A stretch of DNA of 64,000 nucleotides. It comes from Laguncularia racemosa. Lineage: Eukaryota; Streptophyta; Magnoliopsida; Myrtales; Combretaceae. A program made the position numbers and the translations under genes. The notes under the pieces are model-generated. The model saw only the letters and a program-made list of their open reading frames with translations, ran no database searches and had not been told where the DNA came from. Where the stretch lies: positions 1,346,165 through 1,410,164 of the forward strand of contig JBBMOL010000179.1 of NCBI GenBank assembly GCA_037954665.1, given 5' to 3'. Shown here in pieces: positions 35,431 to 46,504 of this stretch; position 1 is the first letter of the stretch, and each line of letters opens with the position of its first letter.

Positions 35431-36280
35431 TCACTCAAAGGATGTTTATCTGACCATTACATTGCTTGAGCCATTTTTTGTATAAACATCTGTTCAAAAT
35501 TTTTGTTCCTTTAATTTGAGATTGCATCTCTTATGAATGAAAAATAGCAATCACTTACTGTAACTTTTGAAGTCCTGAGGATCAATGGCATGAAAGGACT
35601 GGAAATGTATTATAGCTATGGTGAGGGTTCAGGAACAGCTTTATCTAATTCGTTCCAATGAGCAATATGACACCTCAGAGTCAGAGATGCATATAGAACA
35701 CGTATACTGATCAGTGTAGCTGATATACAAGAAGCCTTCTTGTAAAAACTAAATAAACACAAGTAACACTCTGCTCTGTCCTTAGCAAGAAACATAACGA
35801 CATATCACAGAAGAATGGTAACGCACCGAGCAATTGAAAGGGAATTAATCATGAACAGAACAAAGCACTTAAACTAGCCAAAAGAGACGTGGCATGGCAA
35901 ATGGCTTCACTACTCACCAAGCTAACCAAACAATAAGAATACAGCTTCCTTAACTTGTCAGATAATGTTCTGCCCATTCTTTGTTTTTATTTATGCCGCT
36001 AAATGAAGAAATTACTATATTTAACTAACGGAGCAGAGTCAAAATGAAGCCGCTAAATTAATGTCCTTGTGAGACATCAGATTTAGTTGGACTGAAAAAT
36101 CTATTAAGCTCAAGCACAAGACCAGCAATGAAAATCGTAAGTGTGTAGCCAAGTTACCTGAGCTTGCTGGTACCTTGTACTGGCAGGCAAAGAAAATTCA
36201 ATTTTGACGGTTTATGAGTCTCTTCTGCTATGTTTTAGCTACAATAGGGATGGTTTGAAGAGAAAAGGGTAAGTTTTACT
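35431..36280. other. Unassigned stretch left of element D
   Basis: No open frame or element signature recognised. Composition is closer to ordinary intergenic DNA than to the AT-rich flanks. The last bases 'agaaaagggtaag' (36261-36273) resemble the polypurine tract before the other LTR of element D. Confidence 0.4.
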
Positions 36281-37138
36281 TAAAACCTGCAAAATTTGAA
36301 TGCATATAATATCGGAATAGTTAAAAAATCGCACTAAAAACTTTAAACATATCTCATATAAATTTATATTAAAAAAAATAATTATATAAAAAGCAAACAG
36401 TAAAAAATTTTAGAATAAATAATAAAATAAATTAAAATCATGAACTTAAAATTGTTAAATAAAAATTTTAAATAGATATTCATGTTTAGAATAATTTAAT
36501 TAGCTTGATCATAAAATTTCATAATAAAATACTAAAATTACTAAGTCTATGTAAGCTACCACGCATCACAAACCTATCTAGAAACTCAAATAGATATATA
36601 TATATCTATATATATATACTCTGACCCACAAGCTCCAAAAGCCTCCAGTGATCTAAAGAAAAAAAGAAAACAATACAAAAAAAGCGAGAGGATAAAGACG
36701 AGCGAGGGTCGAGACGAAATAAGGAGAAGAAAAAAAAGGAAAACGTAAAGAAAAAAATTTGTAACTTTTACGTATCATCTCCAAATTATAAATCGGGACT
36801 AGATCCTTAAAGTGAGTTCGATGAAACTAGATTAGTTTTGCATAAAAAAAAAGTTTTATTATCTAATTTAAATATAATTTAAATGTGTATAAAAATAAGA
36901 TTTAGGTTAGCAAATAATTAAAATAGCTAAAAATATACTAGATAAAATGATCTTGATCATAAATAGAATGTAATAGTATATTTTTCTCATGTTTTTTGGG
37001 AAAAAAATTCCTGTAAATTTATCCAAAGATTACTACAAATAATCAAAAATAAAATCCAAATAAGTAAAAACTCTATAATATACTATTATGTGTGATGGGA
37101 TGTGTTGTTATTTGTATGTGTATATATATATACATATA
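36281..37138 (+). repeat. 5' LTR of element D, first part
   Basis: Begins 'taaaacctgcaaaatttg', parallel to 'tgaaacccgcaaaaatc' at 46912. It ends at the target duplication ATATA of element C. Confidence 0.65.
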
Positions 37139-37180
37139 TGATGGAGACACAAGAGACATGGGCAAACACATGGCTTGTCA

Positions 37181-37515
37181 CACGGCCGTGTAGTGATTGG
37201 AAGGAACTCATAGAAGTACACACGGCCTCTACACACGGGCTGAAGTACGGCCGTGTATTTTACCAGGATATTCCACAGAGACATACACGGTTTCCATACA
37301 CGACCGTGTATTCGATCAGGGTATCCCACAGAAGCATGCACGGCTCCCATACACGGCCAGGACATGGCCGTGTATTCGGTTAGGAACTTTCATAGAATCA
37401 TACACGGCTTAGAGACATGGCCGTGTATGCGACCGTGTACTAGGCTTGTCACATGCCCAGAAACATACACGGCCTGGAGGCACGGCCGTGTATGCGACAG
37501 GTTATAGGCGTGTAT
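37181..37515. promoter_or_regulatory. Cluster of CACGGCCGTG-type palindromes in U3
   Basis: The CCGTG half-site of the palindrome recurs at 37186, 37251, 37304, 37368, 37421, 37433 and 37486, with a decayed one near 37508. Between them are many CACGG half-sites in 'atacacggc' words. Spacings are 65, 53, 64, 53, 12 and 53, so the array alternates between about 53 and 65. The cluster lies directly upstream of the TATA-like box, in the U3 position. Enhancer or hairpin function is inference. Confidence 0.6.
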
Positions 37516-37576
37516 TTTATTATTTATTTCCACATATACACTTAGATTTTCCCCTTTTAGATATTTTATGGGGAAG

Positions 37577-37584
37577 TATAAATA
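37577..37584 (+). promoter_or_regulatory. TATA-like box in the LTR of element C
   Basis: Reads TATAAATA, preserved in the right LTR at about 42816 as TATAAATA. It is placed about 180 bp before the LTR end, as expected for a U3/R promoter. Confidence 0.7.
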
Positions 37585-37763
37585 CTCTTTTGTTAGATAT
37601 GCTAGGGTTATGTTTTGTTTTATTATCGAATACATCTCGTGAGAGAATTTTCTCCTTTTTCCGGGTTGTGCCCAACCAGATTGGCATCAACAAGTGTTTC
37701 TTTGTTGTGTGAAACCAATCCATATTTGGATTTGTTTCGTTTCGCTTTCCACGCTACGTCAGT

Positions 37764-37775
37764 TGGTATCAGAGC
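37764..37775 (+). other. Primer binding site of element C
   Basis: TGGTATCAGAGC, a perfect 12-nt complement of the initiator Met tRNA, two bases after the 5' LTR. Confidence 0.95.
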
Positions 37776-37794
37776 AAGGCTATTTCCTGTGGAG

Positions 37795-39110
37795 ATGTCA
37801 ACTCATCAAGGCGATGATAACGGTCGTGTTCTTGACGGTGTTCAAGATGCGAGGTTTCAAGGGAACCATCAATGGGTTCCAAAGGCAGAGTTCGACGCAA
37901 TGCATCAGAAGGTCGGGCGTATGGAACGATGCCTTGATGAACTGATTGAGCGTTTCGATGCTTTGGTGGTAGACCTCAATAGGGTTGGAGGCGCTGGCAG
38001 GAATCCACCACGTGCGGTAGAGGAATTCGGGGGACGCGTAATCTGACCTGTCGTTGAGAACAGGTGGGGACGTGTGGGGAGTGAGGAGTCCAGTGAAGAG
38101 AGTGATGATACGTACGGGAGTAGGCCACGGCAAGGGCGTGGTGGTAGAGGTGGTGGTCATCGGATGGCTCATCATGGAAACCATCCTAGAGAAGGTGATT
38201 ACAGGAGAAACCGTAGAGGCTATGATCAAGGGGATGGCGGAGACTACAGTCTGAAGGTCGACATCCCATGGTTCGATAGCAGCCTCAACATCGAAGGCTT
38301 CCTCGATTGGCTTGCAGAAGTAGACTGGTTCTTCGACTACATGGAAATCCCCGAGAACTGTTGTGTAAGGCTGGTGGCATGCAGGCTGAAGAGTGGTGCC
38401 TCGGCATGGTGGAAGAGGTTACAGAGTAGGAGGCAGAGGGAAGGAAAACACCAGGTGAGATCATGGTATCGCATGAAGCAGCTGCTGCAACATGATTTCC
38501 TCCCGCCGGATTACGAGCAGATATTGTTCCAACAATATTAGCGGTGCCGCCAGGGACAACGCTCCATGCCTGAGTATACGGCGAAGTTCATGAGGTTGGC
38601 GGAGTGGAATGATTTGAGGGAAAGCGAAGGTCAGCAAGTTGCAAGGTATGTGGAAGGTCTGAAACTCCAAATTAAAGACAAGATTGGGGTTACGATGGTG
38701 AGAACTCTTGTAGAGGCAAAGAACTTGGCTCTCCGAGCTGAACTTATGTTGCAGGAACAAGGGAGTAGATATGGAGGAGGACGGAAGGGATATGTAGGCG
38801 AAGCTGTGGGTAGTGGTAGTCGATCGGCATTTGAGAAGAGTAGGACTACACCATATAAACCGACTGAAGACATCTCCAAGAGAGAAGAGAAAAGTGAGGG
38901 GAAGAAGCCGATGGAGCAGAAGGGAGCTTAAAAGCAGCACAATCCCTATGCCAAACCTATATTGGGCAAATGTTTCCGATGCAACCAACCGGGTCATCGG
39001 TTAAACGAATGTCCGGCGAGGAAGAGCGTCAACATTCTTGATAGAGAAGATGATGAGGAGATCTGCTGTGAGCCTGATGGTGAGAGAGAATATTATGAGG
39101 AAGAAGAAGA
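37795..39110 (+). pseudogene. Element C gag
   Basis: I start it at the ATG at 37795 (MSTHQGDDNGR), 20 bp after the primer site. An N-terminal helix-like stretch (MHQKVGRMERCLDELIERFD) is followed by an Arg/Gly-rich stretch (RPRQGRGGRGGGHR). The capsid-type core at 38270-38700 includes FLDWLAEVDWFFDYMEIPE, then WYRMKQLLQHDFLPPDY and YTAKFMRLAEWNDLRE. A well-formed CCHC knuckle, CFRCNQPGHRLNEC, lies at about 38968-39009. In-frame stops are at 38044 (TGA), 38539 (TAG) and 38929 (TAA). The frame continues without shift into protease. Confidence 0.9.
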
Positions 39111-42100
39111 AGCAACAGAACCAACGTATGTAATTCGGCACATGATGCTCACTCCGAAGCAAGAAGCTATCACGCAGAGGCACCAGTTGTTTCGTACATG
39201 GTGTACTATCATGGGGAAGTTGTTTGAGCTAATAGTAGACAGCGGCAGTTGCGAAAACATCATAGGAAGGGAGGTTGTGAAACAACTGCAGTTGCCCATC
39301 GAGAAGCACCCAAATCCGTACACCATTGGTTGGATTAAGGCAACCGAGAAGATCGAGGTCAAGGAGAGATGCAGGGTACCTTTCTCAATAGGGAAATACC
39401 GCGATGAAGCATTCTACGACATTGTAGACATGGATGCTTGCCACATCTTGTTCGGGAGACCATGGCAATTTGATGTGGACGCGCAACATGCGGGCAAAGA
39501 GAATGTCTATAGATTGGAGAAGGAGGGTGTGAAATACACCTTGTTATCGTTGAAGAGGGAAGGACGCGCTAAGGGAAAGAAGGTTGAGAGTCGTTCATTC
39601 CTAACTGTCACTCAATCTGAGAAGGAAGTGGTGGAAGACTTAAGGGAGTTGCGAGTGGTGCACGCCCTCATCGTGAAAGGTGTAACCGAAGGAGGGGAGG
39701 AGGTTAAAGGAGAAGTGCTAGGGGCAGTGAAGGATCTACTTGAGGAGTTTAAGGAAGTGGTTCCAGACGACCTACCCGAAGGATTACCCCCTCTGAGAGA
39801 CATTCAACACTAGATAGACCTAGTGCCCGGAGCCAGTCTCCCAAACCTCCCGCATTACAGAATGAGTCCCAAGGAAGCCAAGGTTCTACAGGAGAAGGTC
39901 CAAGAGCTTTTGGACAAATGGTTCATCCTTGATAGTTTAAGTCCGTGTGTGGTTCCAGCCTTGTTAACCCCCAAGAAAGATGGGAGCTGGAGGATGTGTG
40001 TTGATAGCCGAGCTATCAATAAGATTACCATAGGGTATAAATTCCCTATACCCCGCATCGAGGATATGTTGGATCGTTTGAGTGGCGCTACTATCTTCTC
40101 TAAGATAGACTTGCGGAGTGGGTACCACCAGATTCAAATCCGTCCCGGAGATGAAAGGAAGACGGCGTTTAAGACCAAGGAGAGGCTGTATGAGTGGCTA
40201 GTGATGCCATTTGGGTTGAGTAACGCACCGAGCACCTTCATGAGGGTAATGAACCAGGTATTAAAACCTTTCAATGGTCGTTTCCTTGTTGTGTACTTTG
40301 ACGATATTCTAATATTCAGTAAATCCGAAGAAGAACATATAGCACATCTAAAGTGTGTGTTATCTGCACTAAAGGTGAACAAGTTGTTCGCTAATCTTAA
40401 AAAGTGCACGTTTATGTCAAGGCGACTGTTGTTCCTTGGGTTTGTGGTTAGTAGTGAAGGAGTAATGGTGGATGACGAAAAGGTGAAGGCGATTAGAGAA
40501 TGGCCTGTTCCTAGAACTGTTACAGAATTGAGAAGTTTCCTCGGCTTAGCTAGTTTCTACAGAAGATTCATTAGGCATTTTAGTACCGTTGCTACCCCCC
40601 TGACTGAGTGCTTGAAGAAGGGAAAGTTCCAATGGGGCGAAGAATCTGAATCGAGCTTCATGAACTTGAAGCAGAGATTGTGTAGCGCTCCTGTACTAGC
40701 GCTACCGGACTTTGACAAGTTGTTCGAGGTGGATTGCGATGCTAGTGGGGTTGGAGTTGGTGCAGTACTATCACAAGAGAGAAGACCAATAGCCTTTTAC
40801 AGTGAAAAATTGTGCGAAGCAAGGAGGACTTGGTCTACATATGATAAGGAGTTTTACGCCGTGGTGAGGGCCCTTAAAGTGTGGGAGCACTATTTGATCA
40901 GGAAAGAGTTCATTTTGTACTCGGATTGTGGGGCTCTTAAACACTTGAGTGGTCAAACCCGAATTAGTAAGGACATGCACGCCAGATGGATTGAGTTCTT
41001 GCAAAGGTTTCCTTTCAGGTTGATGCACAAGTCGAGTGTGTAAAACAAGGTCGCACACGCCCTGAGTAAAAGAGCGAATGTCCTACTTACTTTAAGTGCG
41101 GACATTATCGATTTTGAGAGGCTAAAGGAACTGTATGAAAATGATAGCGACTTTAAGGACACTTGGATTAAGTGTGCCAACAGGGAACCGTGTGACGACT
41201 ATCATATCCATGAGGGGTATTTGATGAAAGGGAATCAGTTGTGCATTCCTGAATCTTCCTTACGGGAAAAGCTTATCCGAGATCTGTATGGTGGAGGACT
41301 GGCAGGACATATAGGTAGAGATAAGACCCTAGCCTTAGTTACCGAAAGATACTTTTATCCTTGGTTAAGGAGGGATGTGTATCGGATTGTGGAAAGGTGC
41401 TACATTTGCCAGGTGTCTAAGGGGCAATCCCAAAAACAGTGGCCTATATACTCCTCTTCCCGTACCATCAAACATCTGGGAGGACTTATCGATGGATTTT
41501 ATACTTGGTTTGCCTCGTACCCAACGAGGTGCTGACTCCGTGTTTGTTGTAGTTGACAGGTTTTCCAAGATGGCACATTTCATTCCCTGCAGGAAGACCG
41601 CAGATGCAAGGGCTATTGCGCGACTGTTCTTCAAGGAAGTGGTGCAGTTGCATGGAGTCCCAAAGTCCATCACTTCCGACAGGGATAGCAAATTCCTTAG
41701 TCATTTTTGGAGGACTCTTTGGTATATGTTTGATTCGTCATTGAATTACAGCAGTACCGCTCATCCTCAAACCGACGATCAAACCGAGGTAACTAACAGG
41801 ACCCTCGGAAACCTAATCAGAAGCATCTGCTGCGAGAAGCCGGGACAGTGGGATCAAGCATTGGCTCAGGCTGAATTCGCTTACAATAGTTCCATCCATC
41901 GAACTATTGGGAGGTCACCGTTCTCGGTGGTATACACCAAGACACCACAACATGCGCTGGACTTGCTCAAATTACCCAGGATATGATGGGTGATGTGGCG
42001 GCTAAACATATGACGGAACAACACCAAGCCACTACCGAGGAAGTTAAACAAAAGATAGAGGAGTCCAATACCTGATACAAAGGGGATGCAGATAAGCATA

Positions 42101-42432
42101 GACGGAAGAAGCTCTTTGTAGTGGGCGATCAGGTAATGGTTTACCTCCGAAGAGAGCGTTTTCCTGTAGGAAAATACGGGAAACTTCAACCCAAGAAGTA
42201 CGGACCCTATGAAGTTGTGCATAAGATAAACGACAACGCATATGTCGTACAACTCCCGGAAGATATGAATATCTCCTGCACTTTTAATGTTGCGGATCTA
42301 TCACCTTTTCACTCCGATGATACGCCTTTATATCCTGACGAGAACTCGGGGTCGAGTTCTCCATTAGTGGGGGAGAATAATGGAGACACAAGAGATGTGG
42401 GCAGACACACGGCTTGTCACATGGCCATGTAG
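39111..42432 (+). pseudogene. Element C pol: protease, RT, RNase H, integrase
   Basis: The protease active site near 39235 reads LIVDSGSC. A TAG at 39811 separates it from RT. RT spans 39950-40500 (SWRMCVDSRAINKITIGYKF, MPFGLSNAPSTFMRVMNQ, with the catalytic YFDD at 40294-40305). RNase H spans 40720-41030 (FEVDCDASGVGVGAVL, YDKEFYAVVRALKVWEHYL). After a TAA at 41041 the integrase follows, with the zinc-binding region HIGRDKTLALVTERYF and CYICQ. A one-base frameshift near 41435 leads into the core (MDFILGLPRTQRGADSVFVV, SDRDSKFLSHFW, NRTLGNLIRS). The frame returns near 41985, meets a TGA near 42074, and ends with a GPY/F-like tail (KKYGPYEVVHKINDNAYVV, FNVADLSPF). It passes through the polypurine tract and stops 55 bp inside the LTR. 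Confidence 0.93.
42366..42377 (+). other. Polypurine tract of element C
   Basis: AGTGGGGGAGAA immediately before the 3' LTR. It is also read as codons of the pol tail (VGEN). Confidence 0.88.
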
Positions 42433-43000
42433 CGATTGGAAGAAACTCACAGAAGTATACACGGCCTCTACACACAGGCTGAACTACGGCCGTGTATTTT
42501 ACCAGGATATTCCATAGAGACAAACACGATTTCCATACACAGCCGTGTATTCGATCAGAGTATCCCATAGAAGCATGCACGGCTCCCATACACGGCCAGG
42601 AAATGGCCGTGTATTCGGTCAGGAACTTTCACAGAATCATACACGGCTTAGAGACACGGCCGTGTATGTGACCGTGTACTAGGCTTATCACATGCCCAGA
42701 AACATACACGGCCTGGAGGCACGGCCATGTATGCGACAGGTTATAAACGTGTATTTTATTATTTATTTCCACGTATACGCTTAGATTTTCTCCTTTTAGA
42801 TATTTTATGAGGAAGTATAAATATTCTTTTGTCAGATATGCTAGGGTTACGTTTTGCTTTATTATCGAATACATCTCATGAGAGAATTTTCTCCTTTTTT
42901 CGGGTTGTGCGCAATCAGATTGGCATCAAAGAGTGTTTCTTTGTTGCGTGAAACCAATCCATATTCGAATTTGTTTCGTTTCACTTTCCGTGCTGCGTCA
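42378..43000 (+). repeat. 3' LTR of element C
   Basis: 623 bp, the same length as the 5' LTR. It starts TAATGGAG (one base off TGATGGAG) and ends GCGTCA. The palindrome cluster is conserved with several CpG sites decayed to TpG or CpA. Confidence 0.93.
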
Positions 43001-44616
43001 ATATATATTTGTTGTTATAAATCTCATATGAAATAGCATGATCGAGTTTTGCGTTTATATGAAAATTTTAAGTGCTGTGTTTGGGATAATGCATATGCGG
43101 GTTTTGGCTTTGTGAATGCTCGTGAATTGGAAGCATGTGTGTGTACGTGTTGGCTCACTAGAGAAAAAAAAAAAAAATTCACGTTTGTGTTTGTGTTTTG
43201 GGGCTCGCTGGGATATCGGTGCAAAGGTATTGGTATGTGTATTGTGCGTGAAGTGAGCGATGTGTAACCGGTTGCGTCCTTGTGCGTGGAAGTGAGCGAG
43301 GCCGTGTATTGCCAGATGGAATCCGGCGACGAGTTCAGGGAAATTCCGACGACGAGAAATCTGATGAGGAATAGAGTCCAGCATGGAAAGGATGAAAATG
43401 AAGATGGATATATAATCTTATATATATATATAACTATGTATAACGTATAAGAGAGGAAGGAGTCCAGCGAATGAAGACCGGCATGCACTATATATGTAGA
43501 CGAAAGGAGACGTCAGTGAGTCGCAAGAAGAATCCAGCAAGCGACGACTCGCCTACGGCGAGGAGTCCGGCGACATGGATGAGGAACAATACATATGTAT
43601 ATCTATATATGTAAAAAAAAAGCGAGGAATTCGGTGCAGGGGGCAAGGGAGACAAGAGCCACATGTGGCATCTAGGGCATATATGTAGTTTATATAAATA
43701 CTATAAAAAAAAAAAAAAAAAGAGAGAGAGAGAGAGAAATCTGGATGAGCATGGAAGGGAGGGGGCAATACATGTGCCTCACTGTGGCACTTGAGGAAAT
43801 AAATATATATATATAATATAGTACACTAACAAAAAAAAAAAAAGGATAAGGTGACGTCTTTAACTTAGGGGAAAGAAAAATAAATAAATAAATATATAGT
43901 AATATATTATAATAAAAAGTAAATTTTGATTTATCAATTGTGAATAAATTCTAGAATTCCTTTAACTTATTTTTCATGAATTATGATTTTTTTAGTATTA
44001 TTTCATGACTATAAATGTTTGATGTTTGTTGTATTTTTGCTATTGATGTGATTATATTTTATGTGATTACCTTGGAATAATAAATTAATTATTCTGACTT
44101 AAATAAAATTTGTCATGCATTACACAAGATATTGCTTTGTGTTGAAGGACATCACTGTTACAAACCGCATCAGAAGTAATCAAAGAATTACTATTCTACC
44201 AAGTGAAAACTAAGTAATTAAGGGATTATCGCACTTTGATAGTTCTAAGTCCGGTCTGTTCTTAAGGGTATTTATTGCTCGGTGTATGAGTAACACTTGA
44301 GCTTATAACATTAACATTAAGAGACAATCTCTAATAAAAAGATAAGAGTAATTAACTAAGTTGAGACCCAAGCATTGATGGTATGATTTGAATCTCTAAC
44401 CCAAGGTCAAGGAGAATGTAAACCCTAGACTTCACGCTAGTTACTAGAAGACCACATGTGATGTTGCATTCATATAATTGTCCATGCATAGCATATGATT
44501 TGAAAACTTGTTTGAAATGTTTGTGCGTGTAAGTAGTATTGAGATATTACACTCCTATCTCATTAGGCTATTAGCTCATCTTCCTATAAATTTTGTAATA
44601 CAGGTTGTGAAACTTT
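43001..44616 (+). repeat. 5' LTR of element D, second part
   Basis: Continues from the duplicated ATATA. The variable middle (43050-43850) holds TG-rich and 'gaggagtccggcgac'-like repeats. The final 500 bp match 49640-50140 of the right LTR. It ends just before the primer site at 44617. Confidence 0.65.
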
Positions 44617-44634
44617 TGGTATAAGATGCAAAGG
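44617..44634 (+). other. Degenerate primer binding site of element D
   Basis: TGGTATAAGATGCAAAGG resembles TGGTATCAGAGCCA-type Met tRNA primer sites with two to three changes. Its place after the LTR supports the reading. Confidence 0.5.
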
Positions 44635-45218
44635 TAAGAGGTAAAATGACCTTTTGTAGATTCATGTAAGTATCAATGAATAGATGTTTGTAAATATTTT
44701 AAATCAAGTTATGTGAGATTTTCATTCTATATTATGGTATGACCTGGACAAGGCTTACTCTTGAGATACTATTGTAATCTATTCCACGAAATAGTTGGAG
44801 TGAAATGGTGGAATGCTAAAAAGCATTCTATTTTGTCAATTAATGTATTTTAACAAATTAAGTGATGAAACTTTATTTTTAGGAACTTAATGTATGAATG
44901 AAATTTGTAACTTATATATGTTTTTCTATTTTACTGTTTTGGTAAGGGATTCCAATTCTTTACGATCTTGGTCAACCGCAAACCATGGAAATCCATAATT
45001 ATATTCTTATTATATAATCATATATAATATGATTAGTTGTAATTAGTTTAATATTTAATTAGAGTCTTGTGACCTCTGACTCACAAGGCGGTTATTATGT
45101 AACGAGTGCACATGTGATATGATAACTTTTAATAGAAACTTTCAAGCCTCCTTTTGGAATGTGACATTTTAATTATTAAAAAAAATGTGAAGAGTTTGTA
45201 GCAAATTAAAAGCGAGAA
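44635..45218 (+). other. Remaining interior of element D, unassigned
   Basis: No coding sequence recognised between the primer site and the copia LTR. The stretch at 44980-45140 resembles 62315-62420 in a few ordered words ('cggttattatgtaacgagtgcacatg'). Confidence 0.4.
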
Positions 45219-46067
45219 TGCTGGAAATATAAGATGAAAAGAAGATAATGAAGCTCGCTAGCTTACGACTACAATAACAAATAGCATCCTTCGTAACTAT
45301 CGAGCGTTGTCAAGCTTTAGTCATGTTCATTGCAACACAAGTCTTCCTTCTCAATTTTCTTCATGGAAGTTCAGCCCACTTCTTTATCGGAGCTTTACCG
45401 GTCCCCTTTAAGGGTTCCACCTTCTTCTTTGTGACTAGTTCCACCTTCTTCTTTGTGACTAGTTCCGCCTTCTTCAATCCGCTGCTGGTTCTACCCTCTT
45501 CTCCATGATTGGTTCCGCCTTCTTCAATACGCTACTGGTTCCACCATCTTCTCCATGATTGATTCTGCCTTCTTCAATCTGCTATTAGTTCCACCATCTT
45601 CTCCATGACTAGTTCCACCTTCTTTAATCTGCTACTAGTTCCGCCAATCTTCAACTGCTATTGGTTCCACAAGTCTTCTCAATGTCTATTGGTTTCTTTT
45701 TTTTTTTTTTTTTCCTTTTCTCTTTCGATTGCCTCATGATGGAAAACAATAAAAATGGAAAGCAACCAGAGGAAGCAGAGAAAAGGGAAAAAATTCATAA
45801 GAGAAAAATATGTTCTGCTGCATTTCATTAATTGAATTTTATCTTGTATACATAAACAAAGTTTGCTATCATACTTCCTTGATTGATTGGAATTTTGTCC
45901 ATCAAACTAAGTCAGAGGATAATCTCCTCCATACCTATCAACAGTACAAGTTATGGAGGATCAAACTTTTCAAAAAAAAAAACTACAAACAGCAGCAACA
46001 GTAGGTCAACAACATCACCAGCAGCAGCACATTTTCTTGCAACAACGTTGGAAATTTATCTCCAACA
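45219..46067 (-). repeat. Copia 3' LTR
   Basis: 849 bp, TGTTGGAGATAAATTTCC at its start on the minus strand and TTCCAGCA at its end. It contains the minisatellite at 45415-45692. Confidence 0.62.
45415..45692. repeat. Minisatellite with alternating 24- and 26-bp units
   Basis: Eleven units start with TTCC(A/G)CC at 45415, 45439, 45463, 45489, 45513, 45539, 45563, 45589, 45613, 45639 and 45665. Unit lengths are 24, 24, 26, 24, 26, 24, 26, 24, 26, 26 and 28. The 24-bp type carries 'cttctccatgattgg' and the 26-bp type carries 'cttcaatctgctactgg', so the true repeat is a 50-bp dimer. It is pyrimidine-rich on the plus strand. Confidence 0.92.
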
Positions 46068-46099
46068 GAGGAGCTTTTGTTACTTTTGGTTGCAGCAAC

Positions 46100-46490
46100 A
46101 ACACTCCTCCATGGTGCAAGAAACGTTGAACACACCAAGACACGATCGAAGGAGTTCAAATCATGGTTTTTGCAAGGACTTTGTGAAGATATTAGCCACT
46201 TGATCATCTCTATTGCAATGCTTAATTTGGACTTCATTTTCTTTTTTCTACTTCACAAATTGCATGGAACTTGATCTTGATGTGTTTGCTTTTGCCATGG
46301 AACATGGGATTCTTCACCATGGCTACAACTGATTTGTTGTCACACAAGATCTTAGTTGCCTTCTCTTATTCAAATCCTAAATCAATCAAAACTTTCCTTA
46401 ATCAAGTAGCTCGATTGATAGCAACAGAGGCAAAGATGTACTCAACCTCAATGGTTAATTGTGCGATGTAAGTTTGCTTCTTCATTCCTC
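46100..46490 (-). pseudogene. Copia RNase H relic
   Basis: The minus strand reads KKQTYIAQLTIEVEYIFASV, then ILCDNKSVVAMVKNPMFHGK and HIKIKFHAICE. The end corresponds to the copia DIFTK-SL-K motif, read as YLHKVLAKT across a shift. These are hallmark words of the copia RNase H C-terminus. Several stops and one or more shifts are present. Confidence 0.8.
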
Positions 46491-46504
46491 AACAAATAGC
46501 ATTA

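Larger units (their letters stand above)
37139..37761 (+). repeat. 5' LTR of element C
   Basis: Starts TGATGGAG and ends ACGTCA. The first 380 bp carry the CACGGCCGTG-like palindrome cluster. A TATA-like box lies at 37577. Confidence 0.93.
37139..43000 (+). mobile_element. Ty3/gypsy chromovirus, element C (complete structure)
   Basis: 5862 bp. Two LTRs of exactly 623 bp (37139-37761 and 42378-43000) are flanked by the 5-bp duplication ATATA (37134-37138 and 43001-43005). A primer site is at 37764 and a polypurine tract at 42366-42377. Gag-pol reads in one frame apart from six stops and two compensating frameshifts. RT motifs place it with CRM/Galadriel-type chromoviruses (inference from motif style). 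It is distinct from A and B in LTR sequence. By eye the LTRs differ at about 50 positions with no indel, and most differences are transitions. It is inserted in the left LTR of element D. Confidence 0.93.
45219..46500 (-). mobile_element. Ty1/copia 3' end (RNase H plus 3' LTR) inserted in element D
   Basis: The minus strand reads the copia RNase H (46490-46100) and then an LTR from 46067 to 45219, with termini TGTTGGA and TTCCAGCA. The 5' part of the element is absent. The right side meets Tekay-type integrase sequence near 46500, so either the insertion was truncated or a deletion removed both copia pol and most of element D. Confidence 0.72.

Noticed and set aside
37102..37507. Overlapping open frames with repeated HTRPC/RPCIR-like words
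   Set aside because: They arise from the CACGGCCGTG repeats of the LTR and continue across several frames, so they are not coding.
37181..37515. Possible CRISPR-like repeat array
   Set aside because: Repeat units are degenerate and spacers are related to one another. The context is a plant retrotransposon LTR.
43024..43488. 154-codon minus-strand open frame and overlapping frames
   Set aside because: It lies in the variable middle of the LTR of element D. Low-complexity Phe/Ser/Thr/His content, no domain.
45810..46471. Plus-strand open frames at 45810-46471
   Set aside because: They are antisense to the copia RNase H and LTR, whose minus-strand reading gives clear family motifs.
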